DNA of 14,795 bases from Prevotella sp. UBA3675 (GCA_002372235.1 DFJI01000045.1:837-15631); one strand, 5' to 3'; counted from the first letter of the stretch, positions 1-6,579 are shown. Notes: generated by a model from the letters alone, not told the origin. Program-made: numbers and translations.

Positions 1-20
1 AAAGTGCTGCGGAATTTAGG
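1..20. repeat. Left terminal copy of an inverted repeat
   Basis: AAAGTGCTGCGGAATTTAGG at the extreme left is the reverse complement of bases 14765-14784, with one mismatch (G at base 6, where the other copy implies A). Copies at both ends in opposite orientation suggest that the fragment is bounded by a dispersed repeat, possibly the terminal repeat of an insertion sequence. No transposase is visible in the window. Confidence 0.6.
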
Positions 21-83
21 ATTCTTGGATTGAGGACTGCCTTTTCCTAATTCATCTTGAATGATTTTTCCATATTGCTTCAT
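1..83 (-). CDS. 5' fragment of an unidentified gene, cut by the window edge
   Basis: A minus-strand reading frame starts at the ATG at 83-81 and stays open to base 1, encoding 27 residues that begin MKQYGKIIQDELGKG and end NPKFRST. I do not recognise the product. It is reported because a good Bacteroidetes-type promoter lies just upstream (97-128), which is unusual for a chance ORF. Its last ~7 codons lie inside the repeat shared with the right end of the window. In that right-hand copy the same frame reads PKFRSTLV and then stops. If the left copy continues the same way, the ORF is a short broken gene of about 29 codons, truncated by a repeat or insertion-sequence end. Otherwise it is the start of a longer gene outside the window. 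Confidence 0.35.
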   Translation of the reverse strand, partial: MKQYGKIIQDELGKGSPQSKNPKFRST

Positions 84-96
84 TTATATTCTGGCG

Positions 97-128
97 TAAA
101 GTTAACAAAAAGGCCGGATTGCGCCAAA
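97..128 (-). promoter_or_regulatory. Putative promoter for the minus-strand ORF at 83-1
   Basis: On the minus strand a TTTG (125-128) is followed after 20 bases by TAACTTTA (97-104). This is close to the Bacteroidetes -33 TTTG / -7 TAnnTTTG arrangement, with one deviation at the last base of the -7 box. The predicted transcript would start about 5-10 bases before the ATG at 83. The -33 element overlaps one copy of the direct repeat GATTGCGCCAA. Confidence 0.4.
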
Positions 129-180
129 CAATAGAGCTATATTTTAGCGTAATCTTGCAAAAAAATCGAGATTGCGCCAA
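117..180 (+). repeat. Pair of 11-bp direct repeats (GATTGCGCCAA)
   Basis: GATTGCGCCAA occurs at 117-127 and again at 170-180, 53 bases apart start to start, between the two short genes at the left end. They could be operator half-sites, target-site duplications or relics of a small duplication. Nothing in the sequence decides between these. Confidence 0.5.
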
Positions 181-184
181 GTGT

Positions 185-640
185 ATGTCAGGTGAGGCTG
201 CCCTCGCTGGCAGCAGTTCGCGTTATTTGAAGTCGGATGAGGATGAGGGCAGCACTCTTGTTTATGCTAAAAATCCGGAGTGCTTCAGTGAAGAGTTCCT
301 TAAATTCGTGGGCTGGGATGCTGTCATGGCTAAGAAAGAGGAACCCCAAAAACAAGAGCCCCCCAAAAAAGAAGAAAGAACCCAGAAGCAAGAAGGAACC
401 CCCAAACAAGAGGGTACCCAAAAGCAAAAAAGCTCCAAAAAGCAGAAACTGCTGGCGCAATCACTGAAAGTGAAGGGCTGGATGGAAGAAGATGAGAGCC
501 CGCGAGATGCTGCTTATTTAGATCAGGCTCCGGAATTTCCATCATGCACATATAGTGTAGGATTCAAGACTGTAAAAAATCCTGGCGGTCAAATAGTGCG
601 CGCCCGGTTGCATGTTCCTGTGACTTTCAGGCTACAGTAA
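185..640 (+). CDS. Small Lys/Gln/Glu-rich protein with a TonB-like C-terminal tail; possible gene remnant
   Basis: 151 residues from the first in-frame ATG; the frame is open from a TTG at 119, but no promoter or conservation argues for that start. Residues ~1-48 are unrecognised. Residues ~52-100 are a low-complexity K/Q/E/P/T linker with a six-residue repeat (TQKQEG, TPKQEG, TQKQKS). The tail contains DQAPEFP and ends VRARLHVPVTFRLQ. In Bacteroidales TonB-family energy transducers the C-terminal domain opens with a similar 'xMPEFPGG' segment and closes with 'PVTFRLQ' or near variants, and a charged periplasmic linker precedes it. Here the two ends lie only ~25 residues apart instead of ~75, so the domain core is missing. 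There is also no N-terminal membrane anchor. I read this as a degraded tonB-like gene or a domain fragment that may still be translated. The TonB link rests on family knowledge and short motifs only. Confidence 0.4.
   Translation: MSGEAALAGSSSRYLKSDEDEGSTLVYAKNPECFSEEFLKFVGWDAVMAKKEEPQKQEPPKKEERTQKQEGTPKQEGTQKQKSSKKQKLLAQSLKVKGWMEEDESPRDAAYLDQAPEFPSCTYSVGFKTVKNPGGQIVRARLHVPVTFRLQ
380..433 (+). repeat. Three tandem 18-bp coding repeats
   Basis: Three in-frame 18-base units (380-397, 398-415, 416-433) encode TQKQEG, TPKQEG and TQKQKS. They lie inside the charged linker of the ORF at 185-640. Replication slippage is the usual source, so copy number may differ between strains. Confidence 0.7.
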
Positions 641-673
641 TAGCTTGTTTTTTGAGAAGAAAACTAAAAAACT

Positions 674-704
674 CTGCGTGGTTCCAATTTTTTTTGTACT
701 TTTG
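674..704 (+). promoter_or_regulatory. Putative rhaT promoter
   Basis: TACTTTTG at 697-704 matches the Bacteroidetes -7 consensus TAnnTTTG exactly. A weak -33 candidate (CTG, 674-676) lies 20 bases upstream, which would suit an activator-dependent promoter. The rhaT ATG is 49 bases downstream of the -7 box. No recognisable rhamnose-regulator palindrome was seen. Confidence 0.5.
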
Positions 705-752
705 TAGCCGTAGAACCCAAAAACAATTATTAAAACCGTATTTATTTAAGTC

Positions 753-1787
753 ATGGAAATCGTAATCGGACTTTTGATTATCGCTGTCGGCGCTTTCTGC
801 CAGAGCAGCTGTTATGTACCCATCAATAAGATTAAGGACTGGTCGTGGGAGTCGTACTGGATAGTGCAGGGCGTGTTTGCCTGGCTGGTGCTGCCGTTCC
901 TCGGTGCACTGCTGGCTGTGCCTGAAGGACAGTCGCTGTTTGGGCTGTTTGCGCAAGCTCCGTCGTTCAATGTGTGGATGACCATCCTGTTTGGCGTGCT
1001 GTGGGGCGTTGGCGGCCTGACGTTTGGTCTGTCGATGCGCTATTTGGGCGTGGCCTTAGGACAGTCGATCGCACTGGGAACGTGCGCCGGACTGGGCACC
1101 ATCATGGGCCCCGTGCTGCTGAACATCTTCTTCCCTGAGCTCAATGCGCTCTCGTCGCTCACGTTTGCCGTTATCCTGGGCGTGGTGGTCACACTGCTGG
1201 GCATCGCCATCATCGGCGTGGCCGGCGGCATGAAGTCGGCAGCCCTGAGCGAGGAGGAGAAGCGAGAGGCCGTGAAGGACTTCAACTTCCCGAAGGGACT
1301 GGCCATCGCGCTGCTGGCAGGCTTCATGAGCGGCTGCTTCAACGTGGGTCTGGAGTTCGGCAAGGACATCAACTTCGGCGAGCTGACCGACCCGATGTTC
1401 CGCACGCTGCCCGCCACGTTCCTCGTGACGTTTGGCGGCTTCATCACCAACATGATTTACTGCTTCTACCAGAATCAGGCTAACGGCACGTGGGGCGACT
1501 ATAAGAAGACGGCTGTGTGGGGCAATAACCTGCTGTTCTGCCTGCTGGCCGGTGCACTGTGGTACTCGCAGTTCTTCGGGCTGGCATTGGGCAAAGGCTT
1601 CCTCACGGAGAGCCCGACACTGATGACCCTGTCGTTCTGCATCCTGATGGCGCTCAACGTGGTGTTCTCAAACGTGTGGGGCATCATCCTGAAGGAGTGG
1701 AAGGGCTGCTCGCCCAAGACCATCGCCGTGCTCGTGTGCGGCATTGTGGTGCTGGTCATCTCGTGCTTCCTGCCACAACTCATCTAA
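753..1787 (+). CDS. rhaT: L-rhamnose:H+ symporter RhaT
   Basis: 344 residues, the same length as E. coli RhaT. It imports L-rhamnose across the inner membrane with protons. Hydrophobic segments run along the whole chain, consistent with the ten-helix RhaT fold of the drug/metabolite transporter superfamily. Segments typical of RhaT are visible: a KIKDWSWESYW stretch near residue 30 (KVKKWSWETMW in E. coli), LSMRYLGVALGQSIALG near residue 90, a WYSQFFGLALG segment near 270, and LKEWKG near the C-terminus. The ATG at 753 gives the family's usual N-terminus. The gene has its own promoter. The next gene starts 55 bases after the stop on the same strand, so read-through is possible. The aldolase rhaD lies 3.1 kb away on the other strand, which supports the pathway assignment. 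No rhamnose isomerase or kinase gene is present in the window. Confidence 0.93.
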   Translation: MEIVIGLLIIAVGAFCQSSCYVPINKIKDWSWESYWIVQGVFAWLVLPFLGALLAVPEGQSLFGLFAQAPSFNVWMTILFGVLWGVGGLTFGLSMRYLGVALGQSIALGTCAGLGTIMGPVLLNIFFPELNALSSLTFAVILGVVVTLLGIAIIGVAGGMKSAALSEEEKREAVKDFNFPKGLAIALLAGFMSGCFNVGLEFGKDINFGELTDPMFRTLPATFLVTFGGFITNMIYCFYQNQANGTWGDYKKTAVWGNNLLFCLLAGALWYSQFFGLALGKGFLTESPTLMTLSFCILMALNVVFSNVWGIILKEWKGCSPKTIAVLVCGIVVLVISCFLPQLI

Positions 1788-1788
1788 C

Positions 1789-1832
1789 GTATTGAACAGC
1801 TATCACCAAAGTATTGAACAGCTATCACCAAA
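1789..1832 (+). repeat. Perfect tandem duplication of a 22-bp unit upstream of the AAA+ gene
   Basis: The unit starts GTATTGAACAGC and ends ATCACCAAA. It occurs at 1789-1810 and again, identically, at 1811-1832, directly head to tail. The array begins one base after the rhaT stop codon and ends 10 bases before the AAA+ start codon, filling nearly the whole gap. Perfect identity suggests a recent duplication or selection for both copies. It could affect translation coupling or be a doubled protein- or RNA-binding site. Confidence 0.9.
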
Positions 1833-1842
1833 ATTTAAAAGC

Positions 1843-4722
1843 ATGAAAATGGAGACGGACTACAGGAACATGACCTTGGGGGAGCTCCTCACCGAGATAG
1901 AGGACTGCACAATCTATGAGCGTGACCGTATCCTGATGGATTATATAACGGATCATCTCTCTTCGATGGATGCGAACTCGAAGAAGATTGCACTGACCAC
2001 ATACGGGAAGATACAAGACGACTTGCTCACTCTGTATGATGAGGACTCCGTGGACTATGCTGTCTGTCAGAACGACCTGATTTTCTCAAAGCTCCTCCTG
2101 GCCGAAACCTATCTGAACGAGCCTGACGGCACCACGACCTGTGGCTTGCTACTGGAAGATGTGGAGACACTGTTAGACGACTATAGGGGTGATAGGGAAG
2201 GCGAGAACTATCTGAGCAATAAGAAGGAACTCAGCCGGCTGAAAGAGGAAATGGAACTGCACATCGGGATGGAGAAGGGCTCGAGCCCACTGCCCGAGAA
2301 TCTGGAGACATATCTGGCAATGCTGGAGAAGAAGAGAGTGTACTCCAAAATCAACGAATACGTGGGGCAGGGGCAGCACTATGGCTATATGTTTATGGGC
2401 AACAGCGGCACGGGCAAGCGCACTGCCGCACGAAGGCTCTACGAGCATCTGCAGCACATAGACAGTGGGGTGAAGCAATGGAAAGAGATACCGGCCATCA
2501 AGATGTTCGACCCCTCGTCGGGCTTCACGCTTGTTAATGAAGAGATAGAAAAGGCTTCGGACAGCCTCATCCTGATCAGCGGGGCCGAGGACCTGAGCAT
2601 GAAAGGACTGCTGGCACAGACGGGCATTGAGATCCTGGCCAACAAGCTGAAGACCGACCACTCGGTGACGGTGGTGCTGTCAGGCCCAAAGGACGAGCTG
2701 ATACAGCTGGTCAACTCGTGTCAGGCGGCCAAGGACATCTTCATACACCGTTTCCATTTCGACGACCTCACGCCTGAGGCGCTGACCAAGGTGGCCGTTG
2801 ACTATGCCTTTGATCACGGCTATTACATCTCCGATGAGGCTTTTGAGAAGCTGTCGCAATACTTTGCCTACGAGCACAAGATGCGCGGCACCGACTTTGA
2901 CAACATACATCTGGCCCACCGCACGGTTGACGACGTCATCATTCCGTCGCTCATCAGCAGGATGGTGAAAGACAACGAGGTGAAGGATGATGTGCTGACG
3001 GCCTCGACCATTGAGGTGGAAGACATTCCGCAGGTGCGGCATCGCGACCCGAAGAAGGCCATAGAACGGCTGGAGTCGCTTGTGGGACTGGAGAATATCA
3101 AGAAGAGCATCATGGCGCACGCCAGTCTGGTGAACCTGAACCGGCGGCGCATGGAGCTGGGACTGTTCAATCACATGCCGCCCATGCACATGGTGTTTAC
3201 GGGAAATCCCGGTACGGGTAAGACCACGGTGGCCGAGCTGATAGGCGAAATCTATCACGGCATGGGGGTGCTCTCGTCGGGACATCTGGTAGAGGTGGAC
3301 CGTTCGAAGCTGGTGGGACAGTTCCTGGGCGATACGGAGAAGAACACGCTCAATGCCATCAAGAGTGCCGCAGGTGGCGTGCTGTTCATCGACGAGGCTT
3401 ACAACCTGTTCGTGAACGATCCTGACCGCAGGGACTTTGGCCATCGCGTCATAGAGACACTGCTCACTTACCTCAGCATGGAGCAGACCAACATGATCGT
3501 GATCCTGGCCGGCTATACGGCTGAGATGGAGCATCTGCTGCAATCGAACCCCGGACTGAAGTCGCGCTTCTCTTACGTGTTCCGCTTCAACGACTACACG
3601 CCTGAGCAACTGCTCAAGATAGGGCATTTCGTGATGAAGAGGGAACAGTACGAGATTACGCCCGAGGCCGAGAAGAAACTGACGCAATACGTGATCAACG
3701 CCTATAGCAATAAGGACGAACATTTTGGCAATGGCCGCTTCATCACCCGACTGCTCACCACGAAGATCATCCCCTCGGTGAGCGACCGGCTGTATAAGAT
3801 TCCTGCCGGAGAGATTACGAAAGCAGACTTGATCACTATCACAGAAGACGATATTCCCGAGGTGGAGAGCCGACAGCAGTTGCTCACCTGGGACGAGGCC
3901 ATCATCACTAATGCGCTGGAACGGCTGAACGAACTGGCCGGACTGGAGAATGTGAAGCAGGCACTGAACGACTATGTGGTGACACTCAGGGCCAGCTATG
4001 TGAGCAAGACACCGCTGGCCGTTGACGATATGACGTGGAACTTCTTGGGCAACACGGGGACGGGCAAGAGCACCGTGGCTGAAATCCTGTGCTGCATCAT
4101 GCAGGGAGCAGGGCTCCTTCCCACCAATCATTTCTGCACACTCAACATCGAAGAGTTTGCCAATGCCACCAACCAGATGGCCATCGTAGAGAAGACACTG
4201 CTCAAAGCGTCTGACGGCATGCTCTTCCTTGACCTCGACTCGCCCAACTACAAGAACTACAACACCGACTTCTTGCAGTTCTGGATTGAGAACAAACGCA
4301 AGGAGCTGGGCATGAAACTGGCTGTGGTCATAGCTAAAGGCAATAGCGACAGCGATGCAGTGGCGCGAAACCTGGTGCACAACGGCGTCGTTCCCTCGAA
4401 CCATATTATCGTGTTTGAAGACTTCAAGCTCGACGAACTGCAGCTCATCTTCCGCTATCTGCTCAAACGACAGTTTGGACTCGACATTAAGCCCGAGGCT
4501 GAGACCGTCACCAATCAGTGCATAGAACAAATCTATCAGAACCGCCAGCAGTATGCCGTCAACGCACGCACCATGCAGCTTTTGGCCGGCACGGTGGCTC
4601 AGATTGCCCAGTTGCGCATCTTCGGACAAGGCAAACAAACAGAGCACACGGTGGTAAAGGCCGATACGGACAGGCTGGAGTGGAACGAACATTCCATGCT
4701 GTACCGCCGCATCGGCTTCTGA
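1843..4722 (+). CDS. Triple-AAA+ CbxX/CfxQ (SpoVK/CbbX-type) ATPase
   Basis: 959 residues from the ATG at 1843. The frame stays open to an ATG at 1744 inside rhaT, but 1843 avoids that overlap and follows an A-rich leader. Residues 1-~150 are acidic and helical with no known motif. Three AAA+ modules follow. Module 1 has Walker A GNSGTGKR (186-193), but its Walker B is lost (LILISGAED, ~242-250). Module 2 is canonical: GNPGTGKT (454-461), VLFIDEA with D517/E518, a VILAGYTAEM sensor-1 strand and a PGLKSRF arginine-finger segment. Module 3 has GNTGTGKS (736-743), but its Walker B reads LFLDLD, so the catalytic Glu is replaced by Leu, and the SRF segment is absent. A conserved lead-in (AIERLESLVGLENIK, ALERLNELAGLENVK) precedes modules 2 and 3. 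Relatives include the Rubisco activase CbbX and EccA of type VII secretion, so a hexameric remodelling ATPase is likely; its client is unknown. A role in rhamnose metabolism is not implied. Confidence 0.85.
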   Translation: MKMETDYRNMTLGELLTEIEDCTIYERDRILMDYITDHLSSMDANSKKIALTTYGKIQDDLLTLYDEDSVDYAVCQNDLIFSKLLLAETYLNEPDGTTTCGLLLEDVETLLDDYRGDREGENYLSNKKELSRLKEEMELHIGMEKGSSPLPENLETYLAMLEKKRVYSKINEYVGQGQHYGYMFMGNSGTGKRTAARRLYEHLQHIDSGVKQWKEIPAIKMFDPSSGFTLVNEEIEKASDSLILISGAEDLSMKGLLAQTGIEILANKLKTDHSVTVVLSGPKDELIQLVNSCQAAKDIFIHRFHFDDLTPEALTKVAVDYAFDHGYYISDEAFEKLSQYFAYEHKMRGTDFDNIHLAHRTVDDVIIPSLISRMVKDNEVKDDVLTASTIEVEDIPQVRHRDPKKAIERLESLVGLENIKKSIMAHASLVNLNRRRMELGLFNHMPPMHMVFTGNPGTGKTTVAELIGEIYHGMGVLSSGHLVEVDRSKLVGQFLGDTEKNTLNAIKSAAGGVLFIDEAYNLFVNDPDRRDFGHRVIETLLTYLSMEQTNMIVILAGYTAEMEHLLQSNPGLKSRFSYVFRFNDYTPEQLLKIGHFVMKREQYEITPEAEKKLTQYVINAYSNKDEHFGNGRFITRLLTTKIIPSVSDRLYKIPAGEITKADLITITEDDIPEVESRQQLLTWDEAIITNALERLNELAGLENVKQALNDYVVTLRASYVSKTPLAVDDMTWNFLGNTGTGKSTVAEILCCIMQGAGLLPTNHFCTLNIEEFANATNQMAIVEKTLLKASDGMLFLDLDSPNYKNYNTDFLQFWIENKRKELGMKLAVVIAKGNSDSDAVARNLVHNGVVPSNHIIVFEDFKLDELQLIFRYLLKRQFGLDIKPEAETVTNQCIEQIYQNRQQYAVNARTMQLLAGTVAQIAQLRIFGQGKQTEHTVVKADTDRLEWNEHSMLYRRIGF

Positions 4723-4767
4723 AAGAAGAAGTAACTCGTCCGAAATTGTCTTATACTTAAAAAAAGA

Positions 4768-4802
4768 AAGCGTTCCCAAAACTTCATCGTTTGGGAACGC
4801 TT
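4768..4802 (-). terminator. Intrinsic terminator of rhaD (possibly bidirectional)
   Basis: Perfect 13-bp arms AAGCGTTCCCAAA (4768-4780) and TTTGGGAACGCTT (4790-4802) enclose a 9-base loop. On the minus strand the hairpin is followed by TTCTTTTTTTAAG, a good U-tract, so it should end the rhaD transcript about 90 bases after its stop codon. On the plus strand it lies 45 bases after the AAA+ gene and is followed only by a mixed pyrimidine run (CTGCCTTCTT), so termination there would be weaker. A small second hairpin (GCCTT/AAGGC, 4805-4818) adjoins it. Confidence 0.85.
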
Positions 4803-4893
4803 CTGCCTTCTTAAAGGCTGATGTGTATATAGTCAGTAGTTGTTTTGTTTTGTAATGATTATCCTGCTTTTCAGAAAAATGTTGTGCGTCGGC

Positions 4894-5703
4894 TTAGCGA
4901 GGCAGATTGAAGGCGCGTGTCATCTCGGCCATCTGCTCGTCGCTCATGCCCTCAGGCTCGAAGCCCATAGCGCGGGCGTTGATGTAAATCTTGGCACTCT
5001 TCGAGAGCACGTCAATCTGGTCGAAAGCATCCATCACATCGAGACCCTTGGCAAAGACGCCGTGCTTCTCCCACATCACCACGTCATATTCTTCCAGCTC
5101 CTTCAGCGTGGCATCGGCCAGCTCGTTTGAACCGGGCAACGTGTAGGGAACAATGCCTAAGCCTAACGGGCAGAAAGCCTTGGTCTCAGGAATCATAGAC
5201 CAGAGAATCTTGGTGAGCACGTCCTTGCCTAAGAACTCGCGCTTGTGGCTCATGGCAACCAGCTCGATGGGGTGGGTGTGAACGGTAGCCTTGTAGGGTG
5301 AGCCAGTCTCAATCTGATGGGCGTGGACCGTGAGGTGGCTGGGCAGCTCAGAAGTGGGCATCACGGGATTGTCGGCAATGATCACATAGCTGGCGCAGTC
5401 GTCGAGAATGCGGATCACCGAACCGTTGTCCATCGGCCAGCGAGCCAAATCGCGCATGCGCTTGCCCGTACCTTTGCAATAAAAGTAGCAACCTTTCAGG
5501 GCAGGCAGCGTCACACCAATCTGCTTCACGTCGCTGATGGCAGGCAGATTGCGAATCTCGTCATCTACCAAGTCGGTCACATTCACGGTGATGTTGCCGC
5601 CGTTGCGCTCGGCCCAACCGTTCTGCCACAGGTAGCCGGCCACTTCGGCAATCTTTTCAATCTCCGCCTTCAGGGCGGGACGTCCTTCTAAAATACTTTT
5701 CAT
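4894..5703 (-). CDS. rhaD: Rhamnulose-1-phosphate aldolase RhaD
   Basis: 269 residues, against about 274 in E. coli RhaD. It cleaves L-rhamnulose 1-phosphate to dihydroxyacetone phosphate and L-lactaldehyde in the cytoplasm, the last committed step of L-rhamnose breakdown. It belongs to the class II aldolase/adducin family. Visible active-site elements are RNGGNI (33-38), the catalytic-acid region SELPSHL with E119, the zinc pair H142 and H144 in VHTHP, and the third zinc ligand H214 in WEKHGVFAKG. All expected ligands are present, so the enzyme should be active. It is transcribed opposite to rhaT and the AAA+ gene, has its own promoter at 5741-5748 and ends at the terminator at 4768-4802. 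It therefore appears to be a single-gene unit rather than part of a contiguous rha operon. Confidence 0.93.
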   Translation of the reverse strand: MKSILEGRPALKAEIEKIAEVAGYLWQNGWAERNGGNITVNVTDLVDDEIRNLPAISDVKQIGVTLPALKGCYFYCKGTGKRMRDLARWPMDNGSVIRILDDCASYVIIADNPVMPTSELPSHLTVHAHQIETGSPYKATVHTHPIELVAMSHKREFLGKDVLTKILWSMIPETKAFCPLGLGIVPYTLPGSNELADATLKELEEYDVVMWEKHGVFAKGLDVMDAFDQIDVLSKSAKIYINARAMGFEPEGMSDEQMAEMTRAFNLPR

Positions 5704-5740
5704 AGCTTTTATGTTTTTTGCATTTTTTGCTTTTTCGCGG

Positions 5741-5775
5741 CAAAGATAATGTGTATTTTCGAGTGAAAGCGCTTT
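5741..5775 (-). promoter_or_regulatory. Putative rhaD promoter with an overlapping palindrome
   Basis: On the minus strand TATCTTTG (5741-5748) matches the TAnnTTTG -7 box exactly, about 38 bases before the rhaD ATG. There is no good TTTG 19-21 bases upstream. Instead a perfect 10-bp palindrome, AAAGCGCTTT (5766-5775), covers the place where the -33 element should be. A weak -33 plus a palindrome there fits a regulated promoter, but the operator assignment is inference. Confidence 0.45.
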
Positions 5776-5812
5776 TTTTTTGATTTTTAGCCCATAAAAT
5801 ATGATTTTTAAC

Positions 5813-5826
5813 TTGATTTATATCAA
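5813..5826. promoter_or_regulatory. FNR/CRP-type palindrome (TTGAT-N4-ATCAA)
   Basis: TTGATTTATATCAA matches the textbook FNR half-sites perfectly. It lies in the divergent region between rhaD and the gene at 5890. Its centre is about 70 bases upstream of the predicted transcription start of the plus-strand promoter, close to a class I activator position, and about 85 bases upstream of the predicted rhaD start. Local AT-richness raises the chance of a random match. Confidence 0.35.
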
Positions 5827-5851
5827 TCTTTTAAAAAAGCAGAATGTAAAA

Positions 5852-5884
5852 TTTGTGTTATCGGGAAATAAGTATGTATCTTTG
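5852..5884 (+). promoter_or_regulatory. Strong Bacteroidetes-type promoter of the 5890-8916 operon
   Basis: TTTG (5852-5855), a 21-base spacer and TATCTTTG (5877-5884) match the -33/-7 consensus well. The -7 box ends only five bases before the ATG at 5890. The transcript should therefore start at or within a few bases of that codon and have almost no leader. Confidence 0.65.
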
Positions 5885-5889
5885 CAGCT

Positions 5890-6492
5890 ATGAACAATAT
5901 CGTGTGGACAGAGAATGTGGTGCTGGTCGATGCCGACTATGCCGACAGTGTGGCTTTCAATCTGATAGTGAATTTCGAACGCATCATCGGGCGGCGCATC
6001 CCACCTGCCGACATGGCTCGCTGGCTGGACTGCTTGGCGCTCGACGGAGGAGTGCGCGAGGGCGAGCACGACACGAGTGTGGTTCTTTTTCATGACAAAG
6101 GGCGGCAGGCACTGCAGAACTTCGTGCCCGCTCACTATGAAAAGGAACTCAACGGAAAGGCTTTCAAAGACCATCTCGGTGAGTTCTCGCTGACGGCGCT
6201 CCCCGTAGAACAGCTCACCACAAAGTCCGATTTCATCGTGGAGACATTGCAACTGGCCTGCACCCAGAAAGAGGTGAAGCGCGTGATGGTAGTGGCCGAC
6301 GAGCGCCATTACAGTGCAGTGCATGACACGCTCCGGCGAATAGACAACGACTCGCCCGAGCTGCTTGACGGCAAGCGCATCACGGTGTTCACGATGGAAC
6401 CTCGTGAGGGCGGCTGCTTCCGGCAGGAAATCTTAGGCTATTCGCTCATGGCGGCGCTCGGCATCAAGAGCGAGGAGATACGTGAGCAGTGA
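5890..6492 (+). CDS. Conserved ~200-residue Bacteroidales protein of unknown function (possibly DUF6621)
   Basis: 200 residues, soluble, with no signal peptide or membrane segment. The chain alternates strands and helices: VVLVDADYADSVAFNL near the N-terminus, then a long middle, then VKRVMVVADERHYSAVHDTLRRI (in two parts, ~138-160) and ITVFTMEPREGGCFRQEILGYSL near the end. The look is of an alpha/beta nucleotide- or metabolite-binding domain, but no catalytic motif is recognisable. I associate it with the family called DUF6621 in Bacteroidales from memory, and that label needs a profile search. The start is fixed by a strong promoter whose -7 box ends five bases upstream, implying a near-leaderless mRNA. 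nhaD follows after 87 bases with no obvious promoter in the gap, so the two are probably cotranscribed, and this protein may serve ion homeostasis. Confidence 0.7.
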   Translation: MNNIVWTENVVLVDADYADSVAFNLIVNFERIIGRRIPPADMARWLDCLALDGGVREGEHDTSVVLFHDKGRQALQNFVPAHYEKELNGKAFKDHLGEFSLTALPVEQLTTKSDFIVETLQLACTQKEVKRVMVVADERHYSAVHDTLRRIDNDSPELLDGKRITVFTMEPREGGCFRQEILGYSLMAALGIKSEEIREQ

Positions 6493-6579
6493 TGTGCTGG
6501 AATGGAGCGGGAATCTGTCTGGCTGAATCGAAGCTGAAACCAAACAACAACCAATAATTGAAAAAAAACTAATAAAAAC

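Noticed and set aside
119..184. TTG-initiated extension of the TonB-like ORF
   Set aside because: It needs a rare start and covers the direct-repeat and promoter region. The ATG at 185 is the simpler start.
1744..1842. Upstream extension of the AAA+ frame into rhaT
   Set aside because: It would overlap the rhaT end and translate the tandem repeat. The ATG at 1843 gives a normal gap, and the extra 33 residues look like out-of-frame rhaT sequence.
2680..4779. Open minus-strand frame of 699 codons opposite the AAA+ gene
   Set aside because: It lies almost entirely within a gene with three recognisable AAA+ modules. Its translation has no recognisable motif and is rich in H, L, V and R, as expected for the antisense of GC-rich codons. 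No promoter supports it.
4840..5130. Plus-strand frame opposite the end of rhaD
   Set aside because: It overlaps the well-supported C-terminus of RhaD and shows only antisense composition.
6493..6579. Separate promoter for nhaD
   Set aside because: No TAnnTTTG-like box with a -33 partner was found in the 87-base gap, so cotranscription with the preceding gene is preferred.
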